NCBI GenBank assembly: GCA_035771165.1
Contig: JAWNZC010000105.1
Coordinates: forward strand, 1,265,501 to 1,329,500
Origin: Paragorgia papillata
Lineage: Eukaryota; Cnidaria; Anthozoa; Scleralcyonacea; Coralliidae
DNA: 64,000 nucleotides
Direction of reading: 5' to 3'
The notes beneath the pieces were generated by a model. That model saw only the letters and a list, made by a program, of their open reading frames with translations, did not search any database and was not told the origin of the DNA. Shown here piece after piece: positions 1 to 12,398 of the stretch (position 1 is its first letter; each line of letters starts with the position of its first letter). The translations under genes and the position numbers were made by a program.

Positions 1-1063
1 TCGCCTCGTGTTTTACACGCTTCTCTCGTGTTCTTTCAACACCCTCGTGCATTATAACTCGATAAAAGCTCCCGACTCATTTTCTATTTCTTAAATATCT
101 AGGAGGAAAAGACAGTGAAATGACAAGAGACTATATAAAATTAAGTGGCTGGAATGATTATTACGATTTCAAATCAGGGTTACATAAATTATATTGCCTC
201 TGTTTTCTTCTACTGAGACTGAGAGTTTATACCGTAGACATTATTCACACCTGATCTTTTTACAGCAATGCAATGCAATTCATGAATCCTGAACACATTA
301 CATTAGTGTAGCAATTAACACTCGATTTAGTTTTTATAGTAAACACAAATATTAGATAATAACTCGCATCTCATTTTTAATATGTTAAAAAGCTGTGCTA
401 TAGCTGTCTAGATTAAGCTTATTTTGGTTCCCGTTGCTGTACTAGCTGACCTATATTTATATTGTTATTATATTCGTTTTCTTTTGCTATTAATAAATAA
501 ATGTTTTAAAAAATATATCTATATACCTTCTCTTAATTTTCGGCCTCTGTCCATTTGTCACATGTCCATTCTAGTCACTCTGTCCACTTGTCAAATCATT
601 TGAGTCGTGAATTAATCAAGTTTTTCTCTTCGCTGTTTCTCTCTCGCTGTCTTTTTTGCTGTGTTTTCTCGCATAATTTCTAGCCCTTCTCTTCGCTGTT
701 CCTCTCCACTGTTCCTCTCCACTGATGTAGTTGTAGACACCGACATATTTAGCATTGATATTGCGAGTCGCTCATTTCGTTTCTTCGACTATAAACTCGG
801 ATGTTATCTCTGTGTTTTGTTTTCCCCAAGTCGTTTCCTTGTATTCGTCTGACTTGCAGGCCTGGTGCTGTTCCGTTCGCGGAGTCCTACCTTTTAGGGC
901 TTGCTCGTTCGCTTGTTTCTTTGACTTGTCTTTCCCTTGAATACATTTCTCAACATTTCTTGCCTATAAACATTTTTTCTTCTGCGAACTTTTGTACTCA
1001 AAATGATGTTTTTGACCGTAAAATATAGCAAAACTACACTTAAAGACATGGTCTCCGTTGATC

Positions 1064-1110
<47 letters not shown>

Positions 1111-2103
1111 TTAACAATTAGACAACGAGCCCGAGTTTTCTATGAGCTGATAGACGCAAAGAAGTCTTATCAAACCTTGTTCCAAATTTTCAGATAGTTT
1201 TTACCTTTCTGTTTGCAGAAGTCTCCCCATACAAAATGTAGAGTAGTTCGATGGCATATGGTAAACAATCGCTCACAAAAAACGAGATTCTAATTACTTT
1301 GCTTCAAATTTGGTGTAGATATACTCCATAAGCATGAGCAAATTATTCGAAAATGTCAAACTGAACACTTTTCCATTACTTTTGGGCCAATGTTTTCATC
1401 ACTCGTATATAAATTTAAGCGGACGCCATGTTTGGCCTAGTTTTCAGGTTTTGCTTGCGGCGTGAATATGTCGTGGCTTCTGATTGGCCAGAATAGGAAT
1501 ATTCTAGTTATAAGAGGGTTTGTCATTGGATAATGCTACTAGTGGTCTATCACCAATAGACCACTAGTACCTCAGCCAATCAGAAAGGCGAATTTGTAAT
1601 AGACTACTTTGTTGATATATTAGTTATATATATATATATATTTCTAAAATTCATTAATAATTCATGAGGAAAACACAAAGAAAAATCATGAGCGTATCGG
1701 ATCTATATATGTGATATAGACTCGCTCTAAGTTTCTCGCTGGTTTTTAACGGCTGAGATAAGCTTAATTTTCAAAATTACTACGCCAATGAACGTATGAA
1801 GTGATTCTTTTTAGAAGCCATTTAAAAAGCTTGCAGTACGGGCTTTATCGGCTCTAAAACACTCGGCTATCGCCTCGTGTTTTATATCCGATAAAGCCCT
1901 CCTGCGCGGTTTATAAATATTACATATATATATATACAAAGTATGAAGTATAGTTTTACCTTAAAGTCTTCGCTACCAGAGGTTTAGGGTGAAACCTCTG
2001 GTAGCGAAGACTTTAAGGTAAAACTATACTTCATACTTTGTATTTTGCTCTATCTATATATGGTATTGAGCACTCTCTAACATTTCGTGAACCAAAACTC
2101 ACT

Positions 2104-2135
<32 letters not shown>

Positions 2136-2654
2136 CAAACAAATATATCCTCTACAACGCCAACATGGGTAAAATCCCCGTCCGGACGTACCGCCCGCAC
2201 CGTCGAGATTAGTACTCTCGCGTCGCGAGGCCTGCTTCGCAAACCACACGAACACGAGTTTATGAAAACCCTGGTGACCAGTATGCAAGTGTAAACTAGG
2301 TTGCCTGCATGCATGGTAGTTGATGTTGCCTTTACAAAGAAAAAATTAGAAAACATTTCGACATTGCTAACGTGGTTGGCGAAAAACATCCTGAAGTACT
2401 GCGCATGTTCACAACCATTGGAAAACTGCATTGAGAATTATATGTTACCACATGCAGATGCCCTGCAGTTGAGGTCACGAAGTCGCAATAACTTTCTGCA
2501 TTCAGCCATTCAAGTTATGCCATTTGTGTAGATGGGGCGCTCTCTCGTGAAGATAATTGTTTCATCCAGGGAATGCGCTGTTGAGGGAGAGGGAAGGTCA
2601 AAATCCCGTACGGTATGGACTATAACACATTATCATATCTATGTCTCCACTTAG
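1..2654. other. CHEK1 upstream intron / intergenic sequence
   Basis: No exon was recognised here. The first CHEK1 exon in the window starts at 2655 in the middle of a codon, so this stretch is most likely intron. It holds AT microsatellites (about 1063-1107 and 2105-2132), a 13 bp-arm hairpin (1537-1549 with 1557-1569) and a perfect 49 bp inverted repeat listed separately. Short ORFs here are AT-repeat translations or lack splice context. Confidence 0.5.
1937..2040. repeat. perfect inverted repeat, 49 bp arms, 6 bp spacer
   Basis: The arms 1937-1985 and 1992-2040 are exact reverse complements by eye, separated by agggtg. There are AT-rich tracts on both sides. Perfect arms with almost no loop suggest a recent small foldback element or a recent inverted duplication. 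Confidence 0.9.
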
Positions 2655-2759
2655 AATTACCATGGAACGAGCCTTCTAAAAAGTGTGCTGAGTACAAAGC
2701 ATGGACTGAGAGAAAGTACCATTTTACACCATGGAACAAGATTGACACGACCGCCTTCG
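2655..2759 (+). CDS. CHEK1: CHEK1 exon: end of kinase C-lobe
   Basis: The acceptor follows a pyrimidine-rich run ending cttag, and the donor is G|GTGAGA. The exon encodes ELPWNEPS through NKIDTTAF, matching the C-lobe of CHK1. It starts with the last two bases of a codon and ends with one base, which phases with the exon at 3525. Confidence 0.93.
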
Positions 2760-5700
2760 GTGAGACCTTCATAACTTCTTATAGTTTGTTTCTCTGGAAG
2801 CAAGTCACCTGTTAACCTAGTACAGTAAACTTCTGCTTTTATATTACGAACCCTCGGCCTATAGGAACCTCAGGCTAATTAAAATTTGAAATTTTATGTT
2901 CTACTAAATAAGAACCTTTTGAGCCTGATATTTGAAATAGTTATTCAACCTCAAAATGGCACATAAATTTCGAGAAATACAGTATACAGAGTACAGTATA
3001 GCTCATTTAGTCGCTAGACTACCAGTCGTAAATGCCATGCAAGCGCAATTGATCTGTATTCTCTAAACTACTTTCTCTGTAATCGTGTTATCTTTTTTCT
3101 TTTTTCTGCGTGGCGTAAATATACAATGTGCTCCCCAAAAAATGCCCTCCATACAATTAATTCTCGACGCAGAAATTTATATTGCGATACAAGGAATAAA
3201 TTACTATGGCAACTTCAAAGCCAAAGATTTTTGCCTTATTGGTAATTTTGCTTAAAATGATTAAAACTGCTCTCAAAATGCAGGAAATGCAATTTCAGAG
3301 GTTGAAAAATTCAAAAGTTTCTTAGAGACCCAAACAGCATGCCCGGGCCGGGACCCCTTAGTACATTCGGGCTTTGCATTCGGTCAGGCGCTCTTTTCAT
3401 CTAATTTCCCGGTAACTTTTATGTTGCCAGTCCGCCCCTATCAACATTTCCAAATGTGAGATTTAAGAGGCTTTCATTTAAAAGTAATTGACTGAAGTGT
3501 TTCTTCATCCATCTGTTTATTTAGGTCTACTTGCGAAAATTCTTAAGGAAATTCCACAACAGCGATACGCGATTAAACAAATCAAGAAACACAAGTGGTA
3601 TTTGAGGACTTTCAGTAAAAACAAGTATTCGCCATCTAGCTCCCCATCTGATTCCTTGGGCAATTCTTTCAAGAGATTTTGCTCGGCAAACGGCGCGGAA
3701 AACTTTCGCAACCAAAGGTAAGTTTCTATACTAAGAGCCAGTGGAATATTACAAATCCCGCATTTTGATTGCTGAGCTAATCACTGCAATTGGTGATAGA
3801 CCATCAGTAGCGAAAGCGTCGAGTTTTAGATAAAAAACAATGGCAGGTAATTGTCTTTTATTATTTTTATTTGCTTTGGTTTTATATTTTCTTGTTTTCA
3901 CTATTTTCAGTGATTGGAGTATTCCTGCTTCGCAGCCTGAATTTCGACGATTTAACAAATCAGATCTGGACAGTGTCGGGAATGATGGAAAAGATGGCGA
4001 TGATGGTGGTATTTGGTTTTCACAACCAGTGCATACAGACCACATGTTACTCTGCAGTCAATCTCCGTCCACTCAAACGTCATCTCAAGCTTCCCAACTA
4101 TCTCAGGTAACGACTGATACAGTTTGGTGTGGACAATGTTCTTTTTACTAGACTATTAGTTACTACTAATAATATTTGGCATTTCACTCGATTAAACTGG
4201 ATATATGCATATATTCTTCACTGTAAATTTTCCTTCACCAAAATTACCTAGCATATAGTTACTACAATGGTTTAGGTTTTAAATGGTTGGTGTATAGTAC
4301 AACATTGTTCACAGTTGGCAACACAACATTATTCATGGCTGGCCAAGGGCGCAACCAGGATTTTTGAAAGGGGTCGTTTTTAGCACAAAATGACCACTCA
4401 AATCTAGGGAGGTCATGGGCATGCTCCCATGGAAAATGTTTGAACTTTGGGTCTCTAATACGGCATTTCTTGCATTCTGAGGACACTTTTGAGCAAAATA
4501 CAAGGTTTTAAACCACGTGTTTTAACGAATTTAACCGTGCAACCCACTATTTTAAAGAAATATTTCGGTAATTTCCGTCCAAATAAGATTAGACTAACAG
4601 ACGTTCATTTTGCATTTAATTTTAATATGTTTTTTGAAAACTTTTAATTTGTAAGTGAAAATTAGCTGCGCACGGAAATATATTCCAGACATCCCATGCA
4701 CTGTCGCACTGATTCCCATGTGACATTTTATACGACATTTGCATGAAACGTAGTAAATAAAAACCAAGATCATGACAAACCTTTTTGCACATTTTGTAGA
4801 TTTGGAACTTCATATCTTCAAAATTCAGAATAAAAACGTCAAAACTTACTGCGTCAGAAAGAGTAGAAAGTAGAAGTAACTTTTGACTTCCAAAATTTCC
4901 CTCGCAGGCGACCGCGCCTTTGGCTGGCAGCACAACATTGTTCCGCAGTTAGCAGCACAACATTGTTCGCAGTTAGTAGCACAACATTGTACGCAGTTAG
5001 CAGCATAGCATTGTTCAGAGTTCACAGCACAACATTGTTCACAGTTAGCAGGACAACATTGTTCACACTTAGCAGCACAACACAGTTACCAGCACAAAAT
5101 TGTTCGCAGTTAGCAGCACAACATTGTTCACAGTTAGCAGGACAACATTGTTCACAGTTAGCAGCACAACATTGTTCACAGTTAGTAGCACAACACAGTT
5201 AGCAGCACAACTTTGTTCGCAATTAGCAGCACAACATTGTTCCGCAGTTGGCAGCACAACATTGTTCACAGTTGCAAAGTTTGTAAATCAGTTATTTGCT
5301 TTTGCATTTAGTAAATACTTGATTTGTTTGTTTGTTTGTTTGTTTGTTTGTTTGTTTGTTTTGTTTGTTTGTTTGTTTTGTTTGTTTGTTTGTTTGTTTG
5401 TTTGTTTGTTTGTTTGTTTGTTTGTTTGTTTGTTTGTTTGTTTGTTTGTTTGTTTGTTTGTTTGTTTGTTTGTTTGTTTGTTTGTTTGTTTGTTTGTTTG
5501 ACAATTTGACAAATCACGATATTTTATCTTTAAAGTGCTTATGCAACGAAATTTCACCCCAGTTTGAAAGAACTTTTAAAATTACAAAGTAACATCTTTC
5601 GTAGAATTTCGTTTCCTTGCTTCATTCTTGAGATATTCAGGTTTGTTTGATATGCAAATGTCATACTTATGACATCACACTGCTTAAGGACTTTTTGAAA

Positions 5701-7723
5701 GAGCATCAATTTTAGGATGGTCAAAATATTTTACACAGAGCTACACACGTTTAGTGACCAGTCATGGCTATATGCATGTAAGTGCAAATTTTTATTAAGT
5801 ACTTTCGATAAGTACTCTCATAGAAAATCATAATTTTCTAAGAAGTCATTATGCAATGTCGTAAGTATGACATTTGCACATCAAACAAACCTGAATATCT
5901 CAAGAATGAAGCAAGGAAACGAAATTCTACAAAAGATGTTACTTTGTCATTTGAAGTGTTCTTTCAAATGCAATCATAAAAAACTGGGGTGAGATTTTGT
6001 TGCATACAGTAGGCACTTTAAGTGTAACAATAGAATGCAACGCTGTCTTGAGAAACATTCATCAATTCAGCGAACAATTTGTTTCAGACACCATTTCAGA
6101 GGCTGGTAAAACGAATGACAAGGTTTAACTCTAAAGTTGACCTCGAGACAACTCTGCGAAAGATCCGCGCTGTCCTGGACGAGCGAAGATATCAGTTTAA
6201 AGTTACCAATTCAAAAGTGGTAAGAGTTGTTATGCTTGGAATATTTGAAAGGCGATTTTTTTATTGGATTTATCCCTTGGTGCTTTATAGAGATATCTAT
6301 GTTCAAGTTTGCTGGAGAAATGTGACGAAATTCGTATATCTTTGCTATAATCATAAAGTAAATGGTTTGAACCTAGGATTAGTACATGTTGATGAAAGTT
6401 GCTCGTCTACTGTACGTTAGTGTAGTCTTAAGAAAAGCAGGCCGGTGCTGGTCCCGTCGAAACGGTTGTCAATGGAATTAATGAGGAAATGACGTCACAT
6501 CAAGTAGTTCCAGTCCCAATATTGACCAAATAGCATTTGCGGCAATTTCCAGCGAATAGGAGTTTTTGCCAATGTTCAAAGAGATATAAGAGATATATCT
6601 CGGAAACAAAACGACCAAATCAAAAACTTGTTCATTTATTCGCACGAAAGTAAATAATTTCCTTGTTTAGAAATAACAACCCCATGATTTCCTTTCCCGA
6701 ATCTGAAAGCCCTCATAAAATGCTTCACTTTCGGCGAATAAAAAAAATTAAAAATAATTATGGTTTGAAGGTCTACATTAACCTTAACGTGACTGCACAA
6801 ACGATGACGATAACTTTCGTTCTTATAGGTAACCATTTCTGTAGTAGATCGACGAAGAAATCCACTGACATTCAAGGCTTGTCTCATGGAAATGAACACT
6901 GAATCTCTCTTGGTTGATTTCCGACTTTCTAAGGTAAGTATTATGGGGAAATCTGTTTCACATCAATATTTCAATGGCTGAATAGTGAGCATGAGCAGTT
7001 GAACTGGAAGGACCGGAAGTTGAATTTATTGCAAGGCTTACGTAAAGTTCAAAACGTCGAACAAGACTCTTGTAAAGACGTTCATACAATCATACCTCAA
7101 CTGTCACTGTATGTGTGCGGTTGTCGTAAACAAAGGTGGCGTGTGCTGTTAGCGCTGTCCCGCTACCGTCCACAGTTAAGTCTTATCGGACGAGGTTACT
7201 ACTTGCGTTGGCGACCTTGAGACGCGTGCATTTGGGTAGAGTTATTGTAGTTGGTCTCTTTCGCGCTTCGGGGGCTTCGTGAAATCAACACCTAGCCCTT
7301 AGCTGTTCTTCGTAATTTGACATGTGCATGCTGCATGGCTACTACCAGGAGCGGCAATTGTTTTTCAATACATTGCAAAAATTCAAAATCGTATGCTAGA
7401 TATTTGTTGCTTAGACAAAAAGCTGTAAGCGGCATTTGAAACGGTTTTAAAATATAAGCTTCAGTGGTCGAGTGGCTACGTCGTCGGCCTGGAAGAGAGT
7501 ATTTGTTGGATACAATTTCACCGTATACACCCAATTTTGTTCCCAAGAGCCAACATTTCTTGACCGCGCGAGCAAATGTTGCCTCTGGGAATGAGATTAC
7601 CGTGCACTTTTTTTGTTGCACGTCAGTATTTTTTTTGAATTTGTTGTGAAAGTTTTCTTTTCTTATTTCTTTTTGTCCATTTATAATACTTCAGTGCCAG
7701 TTTTACGCACTTCTGTGTGTGTG

Positions 7724-7819
<96 letters not shown>

Positions 7820-8267
7820 GGTCTGTCGGTCTGTCGGTCTGTCGGTCTGTCGGTCTGTCGGTCTGTCGGTCGGTCTGTCGGTCTGTCGGTCTGTCGGTCT
7901 GTCGGTCTGTCAGTCTGTCGGTCTGCCTGAATGCCTGCCTGAATGCCTGCCTGAATGTCCGTCCGTGTGTCTGTCTATCTATCTGTCTGTCTGTTTGTTT
8001 GTTTGTTTGTTTGTTTGTCTGTCGGTCTGTCTCTGTCGGTCTGTCTGTCTGTCTGTCTGTCTGTCGCTGAGATGTCTCAAAACGTATCGGACATAATGGT
8101 TGGCCGTCTGTTTATCTATTTATTTGGTTTTCGTTAATTTGGTTATTTGTTTGTTGGCTTGATTGCTTGCTTGCTTTTAACGCTGTTATATTTTTCAGGG
8201 TGATGGCATCGAATTTAAACGCCATTTTCTGGAAATAAAAAAGGCGTTATCAGAGATCGTGACGTAA
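2655..8267 (+). CDS. CHEK1: Checkpoint kinase 1 (CHK1), C-terminal part, six exons
   Basis: Serine/threonine kinase that acts in the nucleus downstream of ATR in the DNA-damage and replication checkpoint. The window holds the end of the kinase domain, the SQ-rich regulatory linker and the C-terminal KA1-like autoinhibitory domain. Exons are 2655-2759, 3525-3717, 3911-4106, 6088-6219, 6829-6933 and 8199-8267. All junctions are GT-AG and codon phases agree across every join. Diagnostic stretches shared with vertebrate CHK1 are ELPW near the start, FSQP followed by DHMLL, QRLVKRMTRF and VDFRLSK, followed by GDGIEFKRHF. The linker keeps an FSQP and several SQ sites, matching the known ATR target region. 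The protein ends about ten residues earlier than human CHK1. Kinase-lobe exons lie left of the window. An AATAAA at 8724-8729 is a possible polyadenylation signal. Introns carry simple repeats and a foldback MITE. Confidence 0.95.
3525..3717 (+). CDS. CHEK1: CHEK1 exon: kinase domain end and linker start
   Basis: The acceptor is ttatttag|G and the donor CAAAG|GTAAG. It encodes LLAKILKEIPQQRYAI and KKHKWY, the final kinase-domain helices, then a serine-rich linker. It ends with two bases of a codon. Confidence 0.93.
3911..4106 (+). CDS. CHEK1: CHEK1 exon: SQ-cluster regulatory linker
   Basis: The acceptor is ctattttcag and the donor TCTCAG|GTAACG. It encodes the FSQP motif, DHMLL and a run of SQ dipeptides near the end. 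In vertebrate CHK1 the same region carries the ATR phosphorylation sites. The exon ends on a complete codon. Confidence 0.93.
4925..5275. repeat. ~27 bp minisatellite in a CHEK1 intron
   Basis: Degenerate tandem repeats built on cagcacaacattgttcacag, about a dozen units. ORFs on both strands here are repeat translations. It lies in the intron between CHEK1 exons 3911-4106 and 6088-6219. Confidence 0.85.
5323..5500. repeat. (TTTG)n microsatellite
   Basis: About 178 bp of nearly pure TTTG repeats with two phase slips near the left end. The CLFV and TNKQ proteins predicted here are artefacts of the repeat. Confidence 0.97.
5531..6020. mobile_element. Foldback MITE, TAAAGTGC family
   Basis: Ends taaagtgc...ggcacttta, with long inverted arms that share tttcgtttccttgcttc and gatatgcaaatg. 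Related diverged copies occur at 19761-20323, 25208-25681, 27362-28337 and 33145-34092. No coding capacity; probably a non-autonomous DNA transposon family. Confidence 0.85.
6088..6219 (+). CDS. CHEK1: CHEK1 exon: start of C-terminal regulatory domain
   Basis: The acceptor is ttgtttcag and the donor GTG|GTAAGA. It encodes QRLVKRMTRF, the conserved first C-terminal motif of CHK1, followed by the first part of the KA1-like fold. It is 132 nt and in frame at both ends. Confidence 0.94.
6829..6933 (+). CDS. CHEK1: CHEK1 exon: KA1-like domain
   Basis: The acceptor is ttcttatag and the donor CTAAG|GTAAGT. It is 105 nt, in frame, and encodes VTISVVDRRRNPL through VDFRLSK, closely matching the vertebrate CHK1 C-terminus. 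Confidence 0.94.
7713..8065. repeat. (CTGT)n microsatellite with CGGT variants
   Basis: About 350 bp of CTGT repeats passing into CTGTCGGT, a short CCTGAATG block and TTTG units. It sits just upstream of the last CHEK1 exon. All VCLS-type ORFs here are repeat artefacts. Confidence 0.97.
8199..8267 (+). CDS. CHEK1: CHEK1 terminal exon
   Basis: The acceptor is tatttttcag. It encodes GDGIEFKRHFLEIKKALSEI and two more residues before TAA at 8265-8267. It lacks the short C-terminal tail present in human CHK1. Confidence 0.92.
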   Translation, partial: GDGIEFKRHFLEIKKALSEIVT

Positions 8268-10569
8268 TTACCGCCTGGTTAGTCGTATTCCTACGACGTA
8301 AGGTTTTCGTCTTCCCAGAAGAGATCTCGTTTCGAAAGAAAGAGGCAGGCCATAAAACGAGAGGGAAAGCCGTTTGGGGTATGACATGAAGCTAAGTGCG
8401 TACATACCTTTATCTATACCTTACGGGAAAAACTCTAATTTCCAACTGGGAGCTGGAAGTTCACACAAAAAAAACCCCGTAAATTGTTGAATTTGATCCA
8501 CTAAACGTTTTGTTCAATGTTCATGACGACTATTTTAGAATGCGGCGCACTTGACAATTGATGTAGCGCAGCAGGATATATATATAATAGTACTTTGTAG
8601 TTAGCAGTTAGACAATTGTTTAAATTTTGTTTTGTTCCGAAAGAATGTTGTACCGGACTCTCATGAGGTGGGCAACTATTATAGAAATTTTAGCAGATGC
8701 TGTCGTAGGATAGCAACACTATAAATAAAAGGATAGAACCATGACCAGTGAAGTGTTGGGATAAAAGCACAATGATGTTGCTAAATGACTTGTCAAAACT
8801 GCCGCTGAATGCCATTTATATCGAGAAGGCGAGTGTTTTCAATTCACAACGCGTTCGAAGTGATAACCTAGCTTCAATTTTCAGAAATGCAAGAGTTAAA
8901 GAAAATAGTTTAGAACTTTACATTGTGTTTCAGAATTAATATTTTTTGACATTTTGTTGTTCATTCTAGAAGCAATATTCGGAATCAGGTATTTCTGCTG
9001 CGTTTGAAATTTAAAACAGGCTTTCACTATAGTGAGAGCTTAGTTAGCCATTTGCTTGATTTATCCATTAATTGCGTTTTTCCATTCGATCTGCAAATTA
9101 GTGTGTTCTTTTGCAGGCCGGCCATATTGCCATCGCAAAACGAAGGGGAACATATTTTAAAAAACCTTTTTCGTATAAGATTTGAAAGACGTATGCGCCT
9201 AGAGTTAACTCCTTCTTGACTGAAAGGGATTTTTTTTGGAACCATACAAACTTTATTTGTCACAAGGTGTTTTAACTTTGTACTGTCTTTTTCCAAGATA
9301 TTTTGTGAAATATTTAACATTTAAGTCGCCCTCGCTCCCCCCAGAAATACTGAAAGCGACGAGAGAACCTCTGGTCGAAGACGCCACCAATCTTGCTTTC
9401 GTGTTGCAGTAATCTAAATGGTTTAGTTGTTTACAAACAGTGAACTCTATATATACCTGAAAGGCTGACTGCCAATAAAAAAGTGAGGCAAAACATGGCG
9501 GCAATTGGGAACTTTTGGACGTCAGTTTTTGGCTGTACGCGCTGACCAAAAAATCGCGGGCGTATTTGGTCTTTATTGTATTTTCTTTATGCGAAAGTCA
9601 AAATACGATTTTAATAGCGAGTTCTGTGAGCTTTTCTTCGTTTTTAATATGCCTTCCAAGCTTGTCGATCCAGCGATTTGCTGCTCAACTTGGTGTTTTT
9701 CGTTGAAGCTGAAAAGGTTCGTTATCGGAGCAGCGGAAGTACGGCATTTTACGAAGATGATCTTAAAGAAAATTGATTTCAACTCCTCGAGTCCTTTCTG
9801 TTCGAGCTTACAGGATCGATTTAACGTTTTCTTTTACCTCAAGATAAGTTCAGATATTTAGTTCATACTTTTATTTTCCCAAAATGTGCTTTACATATTC
9901 ATTTCAGAGCTTTTCTTGCGAACACGAGTTGATCGAATTACTCTATTTTCAACGATTAACCCTCCTCTTTGACGAAGCAATTAACCCCCTCTTTGACGAA
10001 CAGCAATTAACCCTGCTCTTTGACGAAGCGTAGCAAAAAATCTAGCTGTTCACATTACTTTCAAAATAGCTTGAAGGCAGTTTACTTTTATCCATTTGTT
10101 TTCCTGAATCAAAATTATCTTTGGAAAAAATGGGTAACACGTTCAAAAATTGCTCACAATGACCCTCGGTCGACCCAAGCAGAATATAGTTGGTTTGAAG
10201 ACTGAACAAAAAAACCCCACTTGTTTTGTCAACAGCAACTTTTGAAGGTGCCTTGACTAATAGTTCTACATATCTTTTTCCAACTATGTGATTTTATCAC
10301 ACATCAAACTCATTGTGTAGCTCTGGGGGAACGTCATTTTCAGCCGTTGACTGTGGCGAAATTCGAATGGCAAATAAGGCAGAAATGTAAAAATGTCTCA
10401 AAAACTAGACGTTTGCATTACTTTCAGACCGTGATTTTATTAATCTTTGGTTGGCAATTGAACTGCTAAGTAGATTTGTTCGACATTGAATATTATACAC
10501 TTAATATGCTCTCGAGTGAAACAAAACAAATTTAGTTTCCCGAGGGATCAGACATTAAGTGCTTTGTTA

Positions 10570-10739
10570 TATAGAGCGTTTTCATCTGACGTCACGGCGG
10601 CCATATTGGTGTACTAAAACAATGAAATGGCGGCCATATTGGTGTACGGTATGGGAATTAGCTCTTTCTTATTCAAATATTTCGTATTGTTTCACCACCC
10701 TAATGGGGCCACCGATCACGTGAGTGAAAACGCTCTATA
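10570..10739. mobile_element. Short TIR MITE
   Basis: The ends are tatagagcgttttca and its inverted complement. The inside carries two copies of ggcggccatattggtgtac. Related sequence, in inverse orientation, occurs at about 36770-36930 and 40250-40430, and a partial copy near 25010-25125. Non-coding. Confidence 0.8.
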
Positions 10740-11326
10740 GCTTGAGTTTCGCTGAATAATTTCGACGTTTATCAAGCTAGGGAAAGTACACGAAAGACAA
10801 ACTGAAAGACTTACCAAAAAAATTACGCCTGGCTTCGTAATTTCACTTCAACCAAACAGCAATACATTTCTCCAGTTAATCTTCACACATGCTTTGAAGA
10901 CCTATAAATAATCTTTTTTGTACCAAACAAGTTTTTGTTTATAGGATACCGTGAAGACTTCAAAGTTCTGGCGGGCAACAATTGCAATATTGACCGAGCA
11001 GGCAATAAGTTCTCAATTGTTGCCCGCTCGGTATACATTGAAATGTAGCTAAGGTCATGTGACCACAAACCAACCAATGACAGTCATCTTTGTATCCAGC
11101 GATGTCAATCTTAGTCTTTTTTTCTCGCGGCCGAACCACAGGACAGGAACGGACAGGGAAGTTTTCTTTCTCTTGTGAGCTCTCGGTCGGAACTAATGAC
11201 TTTAACATAAAGGAAACTTTCCTGTTCGTTCCTATCCTGCTGACGATTTTCCTGAGTGGATAAACTAGCCTTCACGGTCAATTAACCGCTTTATACTTTC
11301 AATAAAACAAGGAAAGCTGCAAGTGA

Positions 11327-11962
11327 CTTTCATAGAGAATAGGGACCTTCTTCAACGACGACAACTTCAACGACGACAACTTCAACGACGACGTCTTCCA
11401 AACAAAAGTATTCTAGTTGTGGAACAAAGAGAATGAATAATTTTCAGTCCCTAAAGTAATCTCAACAGCGTCGTCGTTCTTTTTACAGCGCCACTTAGAG
11501 CATTATCACGTCTTCAGGTTGCTTTTTAACCGCCGTCGTCCTAGCATCGTAGGGTCCCTAATATTTCAGACGGCCCTCACTGGAAGCTCCGTAAAATCCA
11601 CAAAAACCGCTCGATCTCGCCAAAATTGCCACCAGTACATTTGTCAAGAACTTGGCTTTCGGTTCATTGCTCTTTCGACCCCAACGTTCATCTTCGCAGC
11701 TCAGCCACGTTCCTACAAACTGAGATGACACCAGCCGTTCGTATATACATATATGCATACGGCGAGAGCTTTTGCGAAGCCAAAGCCGGTTTGTATATGA
11801 ACGTTTCAGTCGAGCTGCATAGAGGATGAAAGAGCAATGAATAGAAAGCCAAGTTCTAATCTTGACGAATATACTGATGTCAATTTTCGCCAGATCCAGC
11901 AGGTTTTGTGTATTTTACGGAGCTTTAAATGAGGGTCGTCTGAAATATTCTCTATGAAAGTT
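11327..11962. mobile_element. Foldback element, partly degenerate
   Basis: Outer segments ctttcatagagaat and attctctatgaaag form inverted ends. Inner arms (about 11558-11680 with 11826-11952) pair over about 120 bp with mismatches. A short cttcaacgacgacaa tandem repeat lies at about 11351-11395. Non-coding. Confidence 0.6.
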
Positions 11963-12398
11963 ACCAGCCTTTCCTTATTTTTAGTATAATTGAAACTCGA
12001 CTTGGACGTCAGAAAGACGCAAGCATCAACAAATACAAAATTAAGCAGAAACAAGTTAAGAACATTTATTTCGAATTTCTATGGGTCTTTGTATATATTT
12101 CATGCGGGAATAAAGACGATGACCGCGTAGGGCCTGAAACTGACGTCCAAAAATTCCCCATGTCCGCCATTTTATGCCTCACTTTTTCGTCCAGTGATTG
12201 ACTGGAGTCAGCCTTCCAGGTATATAGTTCACTGGTTTACAACATTCGCTTGAAATTATTACTTCATATAAGACCATATATAGAGAGAACTGTACGATTA
12301 CACAGTTTAAGGTGGCTCCATACAGTTTCTTGAAAAATGGAAAATACAAGTTTGAGAGTTCAAAACACGTGCATAAATAATTTTGAAAAACAATAAAC

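Noticed and set aside
2099..2531. Overlapping ORFs as an upstream CHEK1 exon
   Set aside because: No CHK1 kinase motifs in any frame; the expected C-lobe sequence before the ELPW exon is not in the window.
5100..5592. ORFs of repeated CLFV or TNKQ on both strands
   Set aside because: Translations of the TTTG microsatellite; no non-repeat sequence of note.
7613..8137. ORFs up to 125 codons of VCLS or SVGL repeats
   Set aside because: Translations of the CTGT microsatellite across several frames.
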